Translations under genes and position numbers: made by a program
In this document: piece after piece, positions 36,113 to 44,984 of the stretch
How positions within the stretch are numbered: the stretch's first letter is position 1
Layout: each line of letters starts with the position of its first letter
Notes under the pieces: generated by a model
The model's input: the letters and a program-made list of their open reading frames with translations, nothing else
Told to the model about the DNA's origin: nothing
Database searches by the model: none
NCBI GenBank assembly: GCA_023421075.1
Contig: JAEZUM010000040.1
Span: 53,579 to 117,578, forward strand
From: Bacillota bacterium
GTDB taxonomy: Bacteria; Bacillota; Clostridia; Lachnospirales; Lachnospiraceae
Direction: 5' to 3'
Length of the DNA: 64,000 nucleotides

Positions 36113-36829
36113 ATGAATGCTTCCTGCCATTGCGGGTTTTGTCATAATGATTTATGCGTGAAAAAGGTTCCCATCTTTTCATCCCTGAGTAGTGAAGAGG
36201 TTGGTAAAATATCAGATTTGATTACTCATAAGGAATATAAGAAAGGCGAGCTTCTGATGCATGACGGCGAGAGGTCAGAGAATATCGTTATCGTGCATGA
36301 GGGAAGTGCTAAAGCCTATAAATATACAACCGATGGAAGAGAACAGATATTATATGTATTTGCCGAAGGGGATTTTTTTGGAGAACAAAACCTGTTAACT
36401 AACCGTACGGCGACCTATTCCGTAGAGGCACTTCAGACGGTTAAGACCTGTATCTTATCAAAAAGTCAATTCCAGACCCTGTTATATCAATATCCGGATA
36501 TTGCTGTTAAGATTATTGCTGAGCTTGGTGAGCGTATGGCACGATTGGAAAATGCAATGCAGGGTATGGGTGTTCGAAATGTAGATAATCGAATCGGTGG
36601 AATTTTACTGGAATTTGCGGCCAAATACGGTATTGAAGATAAAGAAGGTATCTTAATTCATCTACCGCTGAGCAGAGAAGGAATCGCGAATTATCTAGGA
36701 GTAGCCAGAGAGACGGTGAGCCGCAAATTAGGCCAGCTCGAGAATGAAGGTATCATCCGATCGGTTAATAACAAATCGATCTTAATTCTCGATAAGGAGG
36801 CCTTAGGTGCTTTAGCCGGCTCTTATTAA
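36113..36829 (+). CDS. Crp/Fnr-family regulator with N-terminal cysteines
   Basis: The 238-residue protein has a cyclic-nucleotide-binding type barrel (about 20-130), a long dimer helix, and a C-terminal winged helix with LSREGIANYLGVARETVSRKL. Four cysteines stand at the start (C5, C7, C10 and C15), reminiscent of the cluster-binding cysteines of Fnr, though the spacing differs; a fifth lies in the barrel (VKTC). Fnr-like clostridial regulators sense oxygen or nitric oxide. Three matching palindromes occur within 11 kb downstream. TTGGAGGTTCATCAAA gives the start. Confidence 0.92.
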   Translation: MNASCHCGFCHNDLCVKKVPIFSSLSSEEVGKISDLITHKEYKKGELLMHDGERSENIVIVHEGSAKAYKYTTDGREQILYVFAEGDFFGEQNLLTNRTATYSVEALQTVKTCILSKSQFQTLLYQYPDIAVKIIAELGERMARLENAMQGMGVRNVDNRIGGILLEFAAKYGIEDKEGILIHLPLSREGIANYLGVARETVSRKLGQLENEGIIRSVNNKSILILDKEALGALAGSY

Positions 36830-36906
36830 GAGATACATGCATACATTACAATAGATGTTATAAAAAATGTTAGCTTCGCGTACTTTTTATGAACCAAGTT
36901 TTAAAT

Positions 36907-36941
36907 GCTCTGATCTTACGATGCGATCGGAGCTTTTTTTT
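36907..36941 (+). terminator. Terminator after the Crp/Fnr-family gene
   Basis: GCTCTGATC pairs with GATCGGAGC (one U-G pair) across a nine-base loop and is followed by eight T. Confidence 0.8.
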
Positions 36942-36980
36942 AATGATTCACAAAATATCTGCGAAGCTGATATTTTTGAA

Positions 36981-37553
36981 TCATTTATTATGTAATAAAT
37001 CACTGTCAATGACAGTAATAGCGGCATTATCTGATTTAAATCGCTTCATATCCTCAAAGGGGGAATCCGTAAGGTAGCATTGAAGACACATGATTACTGC
37101 ATTATGAGTCACAACGGCTACATCACAAGAATTATCACTCACGATAGTATGGATCGCGTTCATAGCTCGTTCTACAACCTCTTGATAGGATTCTCCCCGA
37201 TGAGGCTTAGCATAACGACGGTTATGATGCCATTCCTCGTATTCTAGCGGGTACTGACCTTTCACTTCTGACCAGGAGAGTCCTTCCCAATGACCTAGGT
37301 TTACTTCTTGTAAACCATCGATGATAATCGGTTCCGTACCAAATGCTTGACCAACTATTGTAGCGGTTTGCTGAGCCCTTTTTTGGTGACTGGTATAGAT
37401 CTTAGTAATCGTATTTGCTTCCTTTTGAAGCGTTTTGCTTAGGTTCTCGGCCTGCTGTAATCCCTTGGCATTTAATTCAATATCACAACTACCCTGTATC
37501 TTTCCTGCTTCATTCCAATCTGTTTGTCCATGTCGTATAAAATACAGCTTCAT
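36981..37553 (-). CDS. Histidine phosphatase family protein
   Basis: The 190-residue protein begins LYFIRHGQTDWNEAGKIQG, with the catalytic histidine in RHG, and has the second arginine/glutamate region EVNLGHWEGLSW and the second histidine in VVTHNAVI. It is the cobalamin phosphatase/phosphoglycerate mutase-like branch; possible substrates are phospho-sugars or alpha-ribazole phosphate, but no cobalamin gene is near. It converges with the Crp/Fnr gene. Confidence 0.9.
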   Translation of the reverse strand: MKLYFIRHGQTDWNEAGKIQGSCDIELNAKGLQQAENLSKTLQKEANTITKIYTSHQKRAQQTATIVGQAFGTEPIIIDGLQEVNLGHWEGLSWSEVKGQYPLEYEEWHHNRRYAKPHRGESYQEVVERAMNAIHTIVSDNSCDVAVVTHNAVIMCLQCYLTDSPFEDMKRFKSDNAAITVIDSDLLHNK

Positions 37554-37723
37554 AGCGGTCTCCGTTTCTATTCTTGATGAGGCTTTTTACTGAAAAGTAT
37601 CTCGCGAAAGGCTAGTGAAATAGAATGGTCTAATTTAATCCTTGCTCTACTTCGTGTTAATTCTATTTTATCTCTATTTATTCGATAACTCCATACTTTT
37701 TTATCAACTTTAAGCTTAAATTT

Positions 37724-37766
37724 CTTGATTCCAATCACAGATAGAAGCTATTACTTCAGTTATACT
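37724..37766 (+). promoter_or_regulatory. Crp/Fnr-type activated promoter of ric
   Basis: CTTGA-N6-TCACA (37724-37739) is one good and one weaker half-site. The -10 box TATACT (37761-37766) begins 29.5 bases after the centre, which puts the site near -41.5 as in class II activation. There is no good -35 box. The other sequence between 37554 and 37872 shows nothing more. Confidence 0.6.
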
Positions 37767-37872
37767 CAGGTCAGAAACAAGAAGTACGCACTTAATGCGT
37801 GGCATCGATAAACGAGTTATAGCGTATAGGCAGCAATTAATAAGTAGATTATTAGAAGGAGAGGTATTCTAT

Positions 37873-38571
37873 ATGAATATTCGAAATCAGGAAACAACCA
37901 TTGGTGCGATTGTAGCAGAACTCCCGAAGGCTAGCGAATTATTTGGCAGGGTAGGAATTGATTTTTGCTGCGGTGGCCATAGAAGCTTAGCAGAGATTAT
38001 TCAGCAGCAGGGATTGGACCCGGAAATGATTTATCAAGAGCTTCAGAACCTCAAAGAGGAGAGGGAGCAAGGTTATGCAGGAAATCAATTTACGGATATG
38101 AGTGTCGCGGTATTGACAGATTATATAGAGGATACTCATCATAGCTACCTCCGAGAGGCGCTTCCGGATATAGCGGATTTATTAGCAACCATATTACGTG
38201 TTCATGGAATGAAGCATAAGGAGCTTTTTGAGATATATAAGCTGTTTGGGACACTTAAGACTGATTTGGAACAGCATCTGTTAAAGGAAGAAGCGATGTT
38301 ATTTCCGACTATGGAGGAGGGAGAAGGTAGAGAGGAGCAGATCAAGGAACTGGCGACTGAAATTATAAACGAACATGAAGGAGCCGGAGTGTTGTTAGCG
38401 AGATTACGAGTATTAACTAAGGACTATAGCATCCCTTCGGATACCTGCGGTACCTTCGCTAAGACCTACAAAATGCTTGAGGAGCTGGAGCAGGATCTTC
38501 ATCAGCATATTCATTTGGAGAATAATATTCTTTTAAAGGATTATGATTATCGATCTGTGAAAACAACATGA
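37873..38571 (+). CDS. ric: Iron-sulfur cluster repair di-iron protein (Ric/ScdA/YtfE)
   Basis: The 232-residue protein has the N-terminal DUF542 domain with VGIDFCCGGHRSL (about residues 30-42) and a hemerythrin-like four-helix domain with the H/E ligands in HHSYLREALP, HGMKHKELFE, EQHLLKEEAMLFP and NEHEGAGVLL. It repairs Fe-S clusters damaged by nitric oxide or peroxide. The ATG at 37873 follows AGAAGGAGAGG; the frame is open 26 codons upstream, but that part is 5' leader. Rubrerythrin follows after 52 bases. Confidence 0.95.
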   Translation: MNIRNQETTIGAIVAELPKASELFGRVGIDFCCGGHRSLAEIIQQQGLDPEMIYQELQNLKEEREQGYAGNQFTDMSVAVLTDYIEDTHHSYLREALPDIADLLATILRVHGMKHKELFEIYKLFGTLKTDLEQHLLKEEAMLFPTMEEGEGREEQIKELATEIINEHEGAGVLLARLRVLTKDYSIPSDTCGTFAKTYKMLEELEQDLHQHIHLENNILLKDYDYRSVKTT

Positions 38572-38623
38572 TACTTTCGTAAATTATGGCAATACTTTTA
38601 CCAAATGATAATAGGAGGTAAAA

Positions 38624-39220
38624 GTGTCTATGGATCTTAAGAATAGTCAGACGAAGGATAATTTAATGAGGGCCTTTGCGGGTGAGAGTCAGGCAAGAAA
38701 CAGATATACCTTTGCGGCGTCACAGGCGAAGAAGGAGCATCAACATGTCATTGAAGCTGTTTTTCGATTTACGGCAGACCAAGAGAAGGAGCATGCGGAG
38801 GTGTTCTACAATTTTCTGAAGGATGTAGCCGGTGAGAATATCAGTATTGAAGCCGGATATCCCGTAGATATTCACGATGATCTGGTTCAACTCCTGCAAT
38901 CGGCCAAACACAATGAATATGAAGAATATGATCCGGTCTATAAGAAATTCGGTGACGTTGCAAAAGAAGAGGGCTTTTCCAAGATTGCTGCAGCCTTTCA
39001 CATGATAGCCGGAATTGAGAAAACACATGGAGATCGATTCGCACGCTTTGCACAGCTTTTGGAAGATAAGAAGCTATATGTATCAGAGGTAGAGATTGGT
39101 TGGATGTGTTTGAACTGTGGTTATGTACATTGGGGAAAGGAAGCACCGAAGCAATGTCCTGCCTGCCAGCATGATCAGGGATATTTCATTCGTATTTCCA
39201 TGGCTCCGTTTACAGAATAA
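38624..39220 (+). CDS. Rubrerythrin
   Basis: The 198-residue protein has an N-terminal ferritin-like di-iron domain (ESQARNRYTF, DQEKEHAEVFYNF, EKTHGDRF) and a C-terminal rubredoxin-like domain with CLNC and CPAC at about 160-180. It reduces hydrogen peroxide in anaerobes. The start may be GTG (38624) or ATG (38630); AGGAGGT lies 5 and 11 bases away. It probably shares a message with ric, and a terminator follows. Confidence 0.96.
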   Translation: MSMDLKNSQTKDNLMRAFAGESQARNRYTFAASQAKKEHQHVIEAVFRFTADQEKEHAEVFYNFLKDVAGENISIEAGYPVDIHDDLVQLLQSAKHNEYEEYDPVYKKFGDVAKEEGFSKIAAAFHMIAGIEKTHGDRFARFAQLLEDKKLYVSEVEIGWMCLNCGYVHWGKEAPKQCPACQHDQGYFIRISMAPFTE

Positions 39221-39232
39221 CCTGGTAGTCAG

Positions 39233-39274
39233 CAGATGAATGTGACGTTTTCTTACGGAACATTCATCTGTTTT
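39233..39274 (+). terminator. Terminator after rubrerythrin
   Basis: CAGATGAATGT pairs with ACATTCATCTG (39260-39270), followed by TTTT. An outer pair AACCTG/CAGGTT extends the base. Confidence 0.75.
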
Positions 39275-39397
39275 CAGGTTAAAAATCATAACATGGAGCA
39301 TGGAGGATCGATTTGGTAATATTCACTGATATGGTTGCTAATTATTGGTAATGTGGTTATCATAACTACATAAAATAGAAAAATATACTATGACATA

Positions 39398-39427
39398 TTG
39401 ACAACAAATCCTTATATACGATATAAT
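39398..39427 (+). promoter_or_regulatory. Promoter of the FMN oxidoreductase gene
   Basis: TTGACA (39398-39403) and TATAAT (39422-39427) are perfect boxes with an 18-base spacer. The message would have a leader of about 105 bases, with a small hairpin GCCGGT/ACCGGC at 39436-39453. Confidence 0.75.
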
Positions 39428-39540
39428 TATCATAAGCCGGTGACGAAACCGGCATTAATAACTGCTAATACTTTGATTATCAAAATAAATTACATGTAGC
39501 ACCGGAAACTTAGAACGGGCATTATTTGGAGGTAAAGTAT

Positions 39541-40596
39541 ATGAAGATGAAGCCATTAGTAATCGGAGATCTAATTGCAAGAATCCCAATCATTCAGGGA
39601 GGGATGGGAGTAGGAGTCAGTCGCTCCAGACTGGCAGGAGCTGTTGCGAAGGAGGGTGGCATCGGTATTCTTTCCACCGCTCAGATCGGTTACGATGAAC
39701 CGGATTTTAACAAGCATCAAATTGAAAGTAACCTTGAGGCAATTAAGAAGCATCTTAAGCTTGCGAAGGAATGGGCGGAAGGCGGTATCGTTGGTGTCAA
39801 TATTATGGTCGCGACAAAGCAATATGAACGTTATGTGAAAGCGGCCTGTGAAGGTGGTGCCGATGTTATTATATCCGGAGCGGGGTTACCGGTTTCACTT
39901 CCGGAATTAGTGCGAGGCTTTAAGACAAAAATAGCACCGATTGTGTCCAGTATTCGAGCTGCGTCTGTAATCCTGAAAATGTGGGATCGTAAATACCAGA
40001 CAACTGCAGATTTTATCGTAATCGAGGGTCCTCTCGCAGGTGGTCATCTGGGTTTTACCAAAGAGCAATTAGATCATATCGAAGAGATGGATTATGATAA
40101 CGAAATGAAGGGAATTATTGAATGTAAAAAGGAATATGAGGAAAAATACGGAAAGGATATTCCGGTTGTAATTGCAGGTGGTATCTATGATCAGGAGGAT
40201 ATCAAGCATGCACTTGAGCTGGGAGCGGACGGAGTTCAGATTGCAACCCGCTTTGTGGTTACCGAAGAATGTGATGCCAGTGAGGAGTATAAAAAAGCCT
40301 ATCTTGCAGCCACACAGGAGGACGTCAAGATTGTAATCAGTCCGGTTGGAATGCCGGGAAGAGCGATTATGAATCCGTTTCTAAAGACCGTTGATCAGGG
40401 AAGGGTTGCTGTGACAAAGTGCTTCAATTGTCTGGAACATTGTAATCCGAAGGATACACCATATTGCATCACAAAAGCGTTAATCAATGCTGTGGAAGGG
40501 AATCTGAAGGAAGGACTAATTTTCTGCGGAGAGAATGTTCACCGATTAAAGGAAATGACCACAGTAAAAGCAATCTTCCAGGAACTGGTATTCTAA
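39541..40596 (+). CDS. Nitronate monooxygenase/FabK-like FMN oxidoreductase
   Basis: The 351-residue TIM-barrel flavoprotein has IIQGGMGVGVS at the start, ISGAGLP, the GPLAGGHLG loop and IAGGIYDQEDI with DGVQIATRF, which bind FMN phosphate. The family includes nitronate monooxygenase and enoyl-ACP reductase FabK. A C-terminal cysteine set, CFNCLEHCNPKDTPYC, could bind a metal or cluster. The ATG at 39541 is 8 bases after GGAGG; an upstream in-frame TTG overlaps that site. No fatty acid gene is next to it, so a FabK role is not supported. Confidence 0.88.
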   Translation: MKMKPLVIGDLIARIPIIQGGMGVGVSRSRLAGAVAKEGGIGILSTAQIGYDEPDFNKHQIESNLEAIKKHLKLAKEWAEGGIVGVNIMVATKQYERYVKAACEGGADVIISGAGLPVSLPELVRGFKTKIAPIVSSIRAASVILKMWDRKYQTTADFIVIEGPLAGGHLGFTKEQLDHIEEMDYDNEMKGIIECKKEYEEKYGKDIPVVIAGGIYDQEDIKHALELGADGVQIATRFVVTEECDASEEYKKAYLAATQEDVKIVISPVGMPGRAIMNPFLKTVDQGRVAVTKCFNCLEHCNPKDTPYCITKALINAVEGNLKEGLIFCGENVHRLKEMTTVKAIFQELVF

Positions 40597-40660
40597 GAGA
40601 TTACCATAATTTATTAATACTGAGATTGAAAAACAGTGATATACTATATCATTATATGGA

Positions 40661-40703
40661 AGAGGAATAGGCATAAAACAAAACAGGCCTATTCCTCTTT
40701 TTG
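40661..40703 (+). terminator. Terminator after the FMN oxidoreductase gene
   Basis: AGAGGAATAGGC pairs with GCCTATTCCTCT across a loop of 13-14 bases, followed by TTTTTG. The stretch 40704-40936 holds an open frame that lacks a ribosome site and is not called a gene. Confidence 0.85.
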
Positions 40704-40936
40704 TTCAGGACAGATGAAACCATTTATTATTTCATCTTGTCGTATGATTCATACAATCACGGTAATGATGTTTATGAAACAGAATTAACAAAGTTTGTAG
40801 AGCGAATGTTTGTTAGTATATCCGATCTTTTCACTTCATGGCATTCATTGAATAAGATAATGAATAATGATATAATAAAATTGATTTATCTTATATATAA
40901 CATCAAGCAAAATAATTGCTTACAATTAAATTTACG

Positions 40937-40983
40937 TTTCTGTGATTCAAATCACAGAAAAAGTCAGTCATTTCCCATACACT
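40937..40983 (+). promoter_or_regulatory. Crp/Fnr-type activated promoter of DUF1858-gnd-zwf
   Basis: A perfect palindrome of 24 bases (40937-40960) contains TGTGA-N6-TCACA. TACACT at 40978-40983, a 4-of-6 match to the -10 box, begins 29.5 bases after its centre. The first gene starts 36 bases after the predicted transcription start. Confidence 0.72.
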
Positions 40984-41025
40984 TTGATACAAATAGTGAA
41001 ATGCCATTAGAGAGGAAGATAGGTT

Positions 41026-41256
41026 ATGAGTGAAAAAGTACTTCAATTATCCCAATCGGTTTATGAGCTTTGCAAGCAATATCCGGAGTTACCGCAGATT
41101 CTTCATGAGCTTGGTTTTACCGATATCACCAAACCGGGCATGTTAGCCAGTGTAGGTCGTTTTATGACCCTTCCGAAAGGGGCCATTGCAAAGAAGATGG
41201 ATTTGGAAGTGATCAAACAACATTTGGAGAAAAATGGATTTGTAGTGAAAGACTAA
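41026..41256 (+). CDS. DUF1858-like small protein
   Basis: The 76-residue protein has the pattern of DUF1858 domains: QSVYELCKQYPELPQILHELGF, then KPGMLASVGRFMTLPKGA and a C-terminal helix ending HLEKNGFVV. Such domains occur alone or next to DUF438/hemerythrin proteins in anaerobes; their role is unknown. GAGAGGAAGATAGGTT precedes the ATG. gnd follows after 55 bases without a terminator, so it probably leads a four-gene operon. Confidence 0.75.
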   Translation: MSEKVLQLSQSVYELCKQYPELPQILHELGFTDITKPGMLASVGRFMTLPKGAIAKKMDLEVIKQHLEKNGFVVKD

Positions 41257-41311
41257 TTTGGACTCTGCCGGATCAATGGCATTTATTCAACAGATTATGG
41301 AGGTTAATAAT

Positions 41312-42721
41312 ATGAAAAGACAGATTGGCGTAATCGGTCTAGCCGTTATGGGTAAGAACTTAGCATTAAATATTGCCGAGAATGGTTTTCAGGTTGCTGT
41401 ATATAACCGTTCCTCTTTAAAAACAAAGGAATTATTGAAGGAGTTGTCAGAAGAAGCGTTCAAAAGTAATCTGGAAGGCTTTTATACGCTTGAGGAATTC
41501 GTAGAGTCACTGGAATTACCACGTAAAATTATACTTATGGTTAAGGCGGGAGATGCGGTAGAGGATACGATACAGCAGCTGCTGCCTTTGTTGTCTAAAG
41601 ATGACATTATTATGGATGGCGGAAATTCTTATTATCTTGACACGATTCGCAGAAGCAAGGAACTGGAACAGTCCGGGATTCATTATCTGGGTACCGGAAT
41701 CTCGGGAGGAGAAGAAGGGGCAAGAAAAGGTCCTGCTATTATGCCAGGAGGTAAAAAGCACGCCTATGAGCTGATGGAACCTTTTTTGACCGCAATCTCT
41801 GCAAAGGTAGGGGAGGAACCCTGTAGTAATTACATCGGTGAAAATGGTGCTGGCCATTTTGTGAAAATGGTTCATAACGGAATTGAATATGCGGATATGC
41901 AACTGATTGGAGAAGCCTACCAGATTATGAAAAAGGTTCTGGGGTTGACACCCGAGGAATTATCTCAGGTATTTGCTGAATGGAACAAAGGAGAATTGAA
42001 TAGTTATCTGATTGATATCACAGCAGATATCTTTCAAAAAAAGGATACTGCAACAGATGGTTATCTGGTGGATATGATACTCGATGTCGCCGGACAGAAG
42101 GGTACCGGCAAATGGACTGGACAGATATCCCTGGACTTAGGAGTTCCAACACCGACCATTACCTCCGCAGTATATGAACGTAGTCTGTCTGCGATGAAAC
42201 AGGAGCGTGTCAACGCCTCGCAGAAACTTCTGGGACCGAGGACTACCGTCACAAAGTCAAAGGATTTTATTGAGGCAATCCGTCGAGCACTCTACGCAAG
42301 TAAAATCTGTGCGTATGCCCAGGGCTTTGGCTTAATGAGAGCTGCCTCCGAACAATATGGCTGGGATCTGCAATACGGAGAAATTGCTAAAATCTTTCGA
42401 GGCGGATGTATTATCCGTGCACAGTTCTTAAACCAAATCAGTAAGGCATATGATAAGAATCCGAAGCTGGTCAATCTTCTTATGGAGGATTATTTTTCAG
42501 ACAGTATCAATCAATATCAGGAGGACTGGAGAGAGGTAATTATGACTGCCATCGCGAACGGTATCAGTGTTCCAGCTTTCTCCAGCAGCCTGGCTTACTA
42601 CGACAGTTATCGCTCCAGTGAACTTCCGATGAATTTGCTTCAGGCACAGAGGGATTATTTCGGGGCACATACTTATGAGAGGGTCGACCGAGAGGGAACT
42701 TATCATTCATCCTGGCTATAA
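41312..42721 (+). CDS. gnd: 6-phosphogluconate dehydrogenase, decarboxylating
   Basis: The 469-residue protein has the Rossmann start IGVIGLAVMGKNLALNIA with the NRS segment that binds NADP+, then GISGGEEGARKGPAIMPGG and the active-site lysine/histidine region HFVKMVHNGIEYADMQLI, and KGTGKWT. It yields ribulose 5-phosphate and NADPH. The ATG at 41312 follows TATGGAGGTTAATAAT; the upstream 18 open codons lack a ribosome site. zwf follows after 57 bases. Confidence 0.96.
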   Translation: MKRQIGVIGLAVMGKNLALNIAENGFQVAVYNRSSLKTKELLKELSEEAFKSNLEGFYTLEEFVESLELPRKIILMVKAGDAVEDTIQQLLPLLSKDDIIMDGGNSYYLDTIRRSKELEQSGIHYLGTGISGGEEGARKGPAIMPGGKKHAYELMEPFLTAISAKVGEEPCSNYIGENGAGHFVKMVHNGIEYADMQLIGEAYQIMKKVLGLTPEELSQVFAEWNKGELNSYLIDITADIFQKKDTATDGYLVDMILDVAGQKGTGKWTGQISLDLGVPTPTITSAVYERSLSAMKQERVNASQKLLGPRTTVTKSKDFIEAIRRALYASKICAYAQGFGLMRAASEQYGWDLQYGEIAKIFRGGCIIRAQFLNQISKAYDKNPKLVNLLMEDYFSDSINQYQEDWREVIMTAIANGISVPAFSSSLAYYDSYRSSELPMNLLQAQRDYFGAHTYERVDREGTYHSSWL

Positions 42722-42778
42722 GGGCCTTTTATTCATAAATAATCAATAAGAACTTTGACAGAAATGGAGGTAATGAGA

Positions 42779-44275
42779 ATGAATAATGGGAACAAAGAGA
42801 ATAATATTTCTGCCATATTAGTTATTTTCGGCGGCACTGGCGATTTAACCCATCGCAAGCTGATGCCTGCTTTATATAATCTGGTTCAGGATAATCTTCT
42901 CCCCGAACATTTTACGGTTGTAAGTGTCGGCAGAAGAGATAAATCGGAGGAAGAATATCGGAAGGATATCTATGCTTCTGTCAAAAAACATTCCAGAAGT
43001 AAGATTGATGATACGGTATGGAAAAAACTTCAGGATAAGATTCATTACTATCAGTTTGACTTTACGAATCTGGAGGGCTTTTCCGAACTGAAAATTTATC
43101 TGGATCAACTGGACGGGACGGACGGTACAGAAGGAAACAGGGTGTTCTACCTGGCAGTAGCTCCCGAATATTTTGAGACCATCGTACAAGGCTTACAAAG
43201 CAGTAATATGGCTTCCAAGCCCGGTTCCTTCAGCCGCTTAATCATAGAGAAGCCCTTTGGTAAGGATCTAAAAACAGCCAGGAAGCTGAATAATAAGATC
43301 TTAGAAGTATTTCCGGAACGGGATATTTATCGGATCGATCATTATCTGGGCAAGGAAATGATTCAAAATATTATGGTGCTCAGATTCTGTAATTCCATCT
43401 TCGAGTCCATATGGAACAACAAATTCATTGATAACATTCAGATATCTCTGACGGAGAAGCTGGGGGTTGGAACTAGAGGCGGATATTATGAGCATTCCGG
43501 AGCCATGAGAGACATGATTCAAAATCATATCATTCAGATACTATCCCTGGTGGCGATGGAACCTCCGATCAATCTTAAGACCGATTCCATCCGTACTGAA
43601 AAGCAAAAGGTACTGGAAGCAATTGAAGAAATTACACCGGAGTTCCTTCGGGATAATGTTGTATTCGGCCAATATGGTCCAGGCTATATGGACGGTAGTC
43701 CGGTGGTTGGATACCGGGAAGAATTGAATGTACCGAAGGATTCCGGAACGGAGACCTTTGTAGCGCTTAAGCTTCATGTGAACAATTTTCGTTGGGCCGG
43801 AACACCTTTTTATATTCGTACCGGGAAACGGCTTGGAAAGAGCTCTGCTGAGATCGTAGTTCAATTCAAAGAGTTACCGAATGTATTATATTTTAAGGAC
43901 AATGAGATACAAGAGCCTAATCTGCTGGTGTTACGAATTCAACCGAATGTAGGAGTCTTTTTTCAGTTTAATACAAAGGATTTCTCTTCGCATCATGGTA
44001 TCGTACCTACACAGATGGATACCAGTTCCTTCCGACCCACACAAGGAAATACACCGGAAGCATACGAACGGCTCATTTATGATATCCTAAGAGGAGATGC
44101 TACTCTATTCTCCCGCTGGGATGAAGTAGAAGCAGCATGGACCGTCGCTGATCAATTAATTGAATATCGCGAATCGAAAAAGCATGTCTTCCCCAATTAT
44201 GATGCGGGATCAATGGGACCGGTAAGAGCGTTTGAATTATTGGCCAGGGATGGACGAAAATGGTGGCATATTTAG
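42779..44275 (+). CDS. zwf: Glucose-6-phosphate 1-dehydrogenase
   Basis: The 498-residue protein has the NADP+ loop IFGGTGDLTHRKL, the substrate signature RIDHYLGKEMIQNI with the catalytic histidine region, and FYIRTGKRL. It makes 6-phosphogluconolactone and NADPH. The ATG at 42779 is 8 bases after GGAGG; an ATG two codons earlier is only 2 bases away. The cyclase-family gene starts 10 bases after the stop. No canonical lactonase gene (pgl) lies in the cluster. Confidence 0.96.
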   Translation: MNNGNKENNISAILVIFGGTGDLTHRKLMPALYNLVQDNLLPEHFTVVSVGRRDKSEEEYRKDIYASVKKHSRSKIDDTVWKKLQDKIHYYQFDFTNLEGFSELKIYLDQLDGTDGTEGNRVFYLAVAPEYFETIVQGLQSSNMASKPGSFSRLIIEKPFGKDLKTARKLNNKILEVFPERDIYRIDHYLGKEMIQNIMVLRFCNSIFESIWNNKFIDNIQISLTEKLGVGTRGGYYEHSGAMRDMIQNHIIQILSLVAMEPPINLKTDSIRTEKQKVLEAIEEITPEFLRDNVVFGQYGPGYMDGSPVVGYREELNVPKDSGTETFVALKLHVNNFRWAGTPFYIRTGKRLGKSSAEIVVQFKELPNVLYFKDNEIQEPNLLVLRIQPNVGVFFQFNTKDFSSHHGIVPTQMDTSSFRPTQGNTPEAYERLIYDILRGDATLFSRWDEVEAAWTVADQLIEYRESKKHVFPNYDAGSMGPVRAFELLARDGRKWWHI

Positions 44276-44285
44276 GAGGTACTTT

Positions 44286-44957
44286 ATGGATAAGAAAAAC
44301 AGAAAAATTTATGATATTTCAATGCCGATCAGTGCAGATATGCCGGTCTATAAGGGCAAAGAAGAAAAGAGACCAATTCGTATCGTTGAGAGTGACCATT
44401 TGACCGGAAGTGTGTATGAGAGCAGTATCAAAATGAACCTTCATACCGGTACCCATCTGGATCGGTCACTTCACATGATACCGAATGGTGAGACCATGGA
44501 TACCTTTCGTTTTGAGGAGCTGATTACCGAATGTGTCGTTCTGGATCTGACTGAGGTGAGCGATGCGGTAACGGCAGGTGATCTCATCAGTAAAGAGCTT
44601 CGATGGGGAGATTTCGTGCTTTTAAAAACCAGAAATTCCTTGGAGCCAATTCTGGAAGGTAATTTCGTATACTTAGAGAAAAGCGGTGCAAAATATCTGG
44701 CCGGGTTAAAGGTTCGAGGAGTAGGTATTGATGCTCTGGGGATTGAGAGAGGTCAACCGGGACACGAAACCCATCTTGCATTGATGGAGAATGGCGCTCA
44801 TATCCTGGAAGGACTTCGTTTGACGGATGTCAAAGAGGGTAGATATGAGTTAGTGGCTCTTCCCCTGAATATTGCAGGAGCAGAAGCAGCACCGGTAAAG
44901 GCGATATTGATTGAGGATTTGGATTTGATTCAGGGTAAGGTCCAACCGGAAGATTAG
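44286..44957 (+). CDS. Cyclase-family metal hydrolase (kynurenine formamidase-like)
   Basis: The 223-residue protein has the metal-binding motif H53-T-G-T-H57-L-D59-RSL-H63 and the later pair H163/E175, twelve residues apart, all as in kynurenine formamidase KynB. These enzymes hydrolyse amides, lactones or esters with two zinc or manganese ions. TTAGGAGGTACTTT lies before the ATG, 10 bases after zwf. No tryptophan-degradation gene is near. The operon context suggests a lactone substrate, perhaps 6-phosphogluconolactone; this is inference. Confidence 0.88.
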   Translation: MDKKNRKIYDISMPISADMPVYKGKEEKRPIRIVESDHLTGSVYESSIKMNLHTGTHLDRSLHMIPNGETMDTFRFEELITECVVLDLTEVSDAVTAGDLISKELRWGDFVLLKTRNSLEPILEGNFVYLEKSGAKYLAGLKVRGVGIDALGIERGQPGHETHLALMENGAHILEGLRLTDVKEGRYELVALPLNIAGAEAAPVKAILIEDLDLIQGKVQPED

Positions 44958-44984
44958 TATCATAAAAAAGTTATGAAAATATTG

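Noticed and set aside
39541..40596. Enoyl-ACP reductase FabK
   Set aside because: The fold is shared, but no fab genes are adjacent and the extra cysteines are atypical; substrate left open.
40701..41033. 110-codon frame before the DUF1858 gene
   Set aside because: It runs through the Crp/Fnr site and overlaps the start of the next gene; no ribosome site, no family resemblance.
44286..44957. Kynurenine formamidase of tryptophan breakdown
   Set aside because: The motif fits the family, but no kynurenine pathway gene is present and the operon is pentose phosphate; only the family name is kept.
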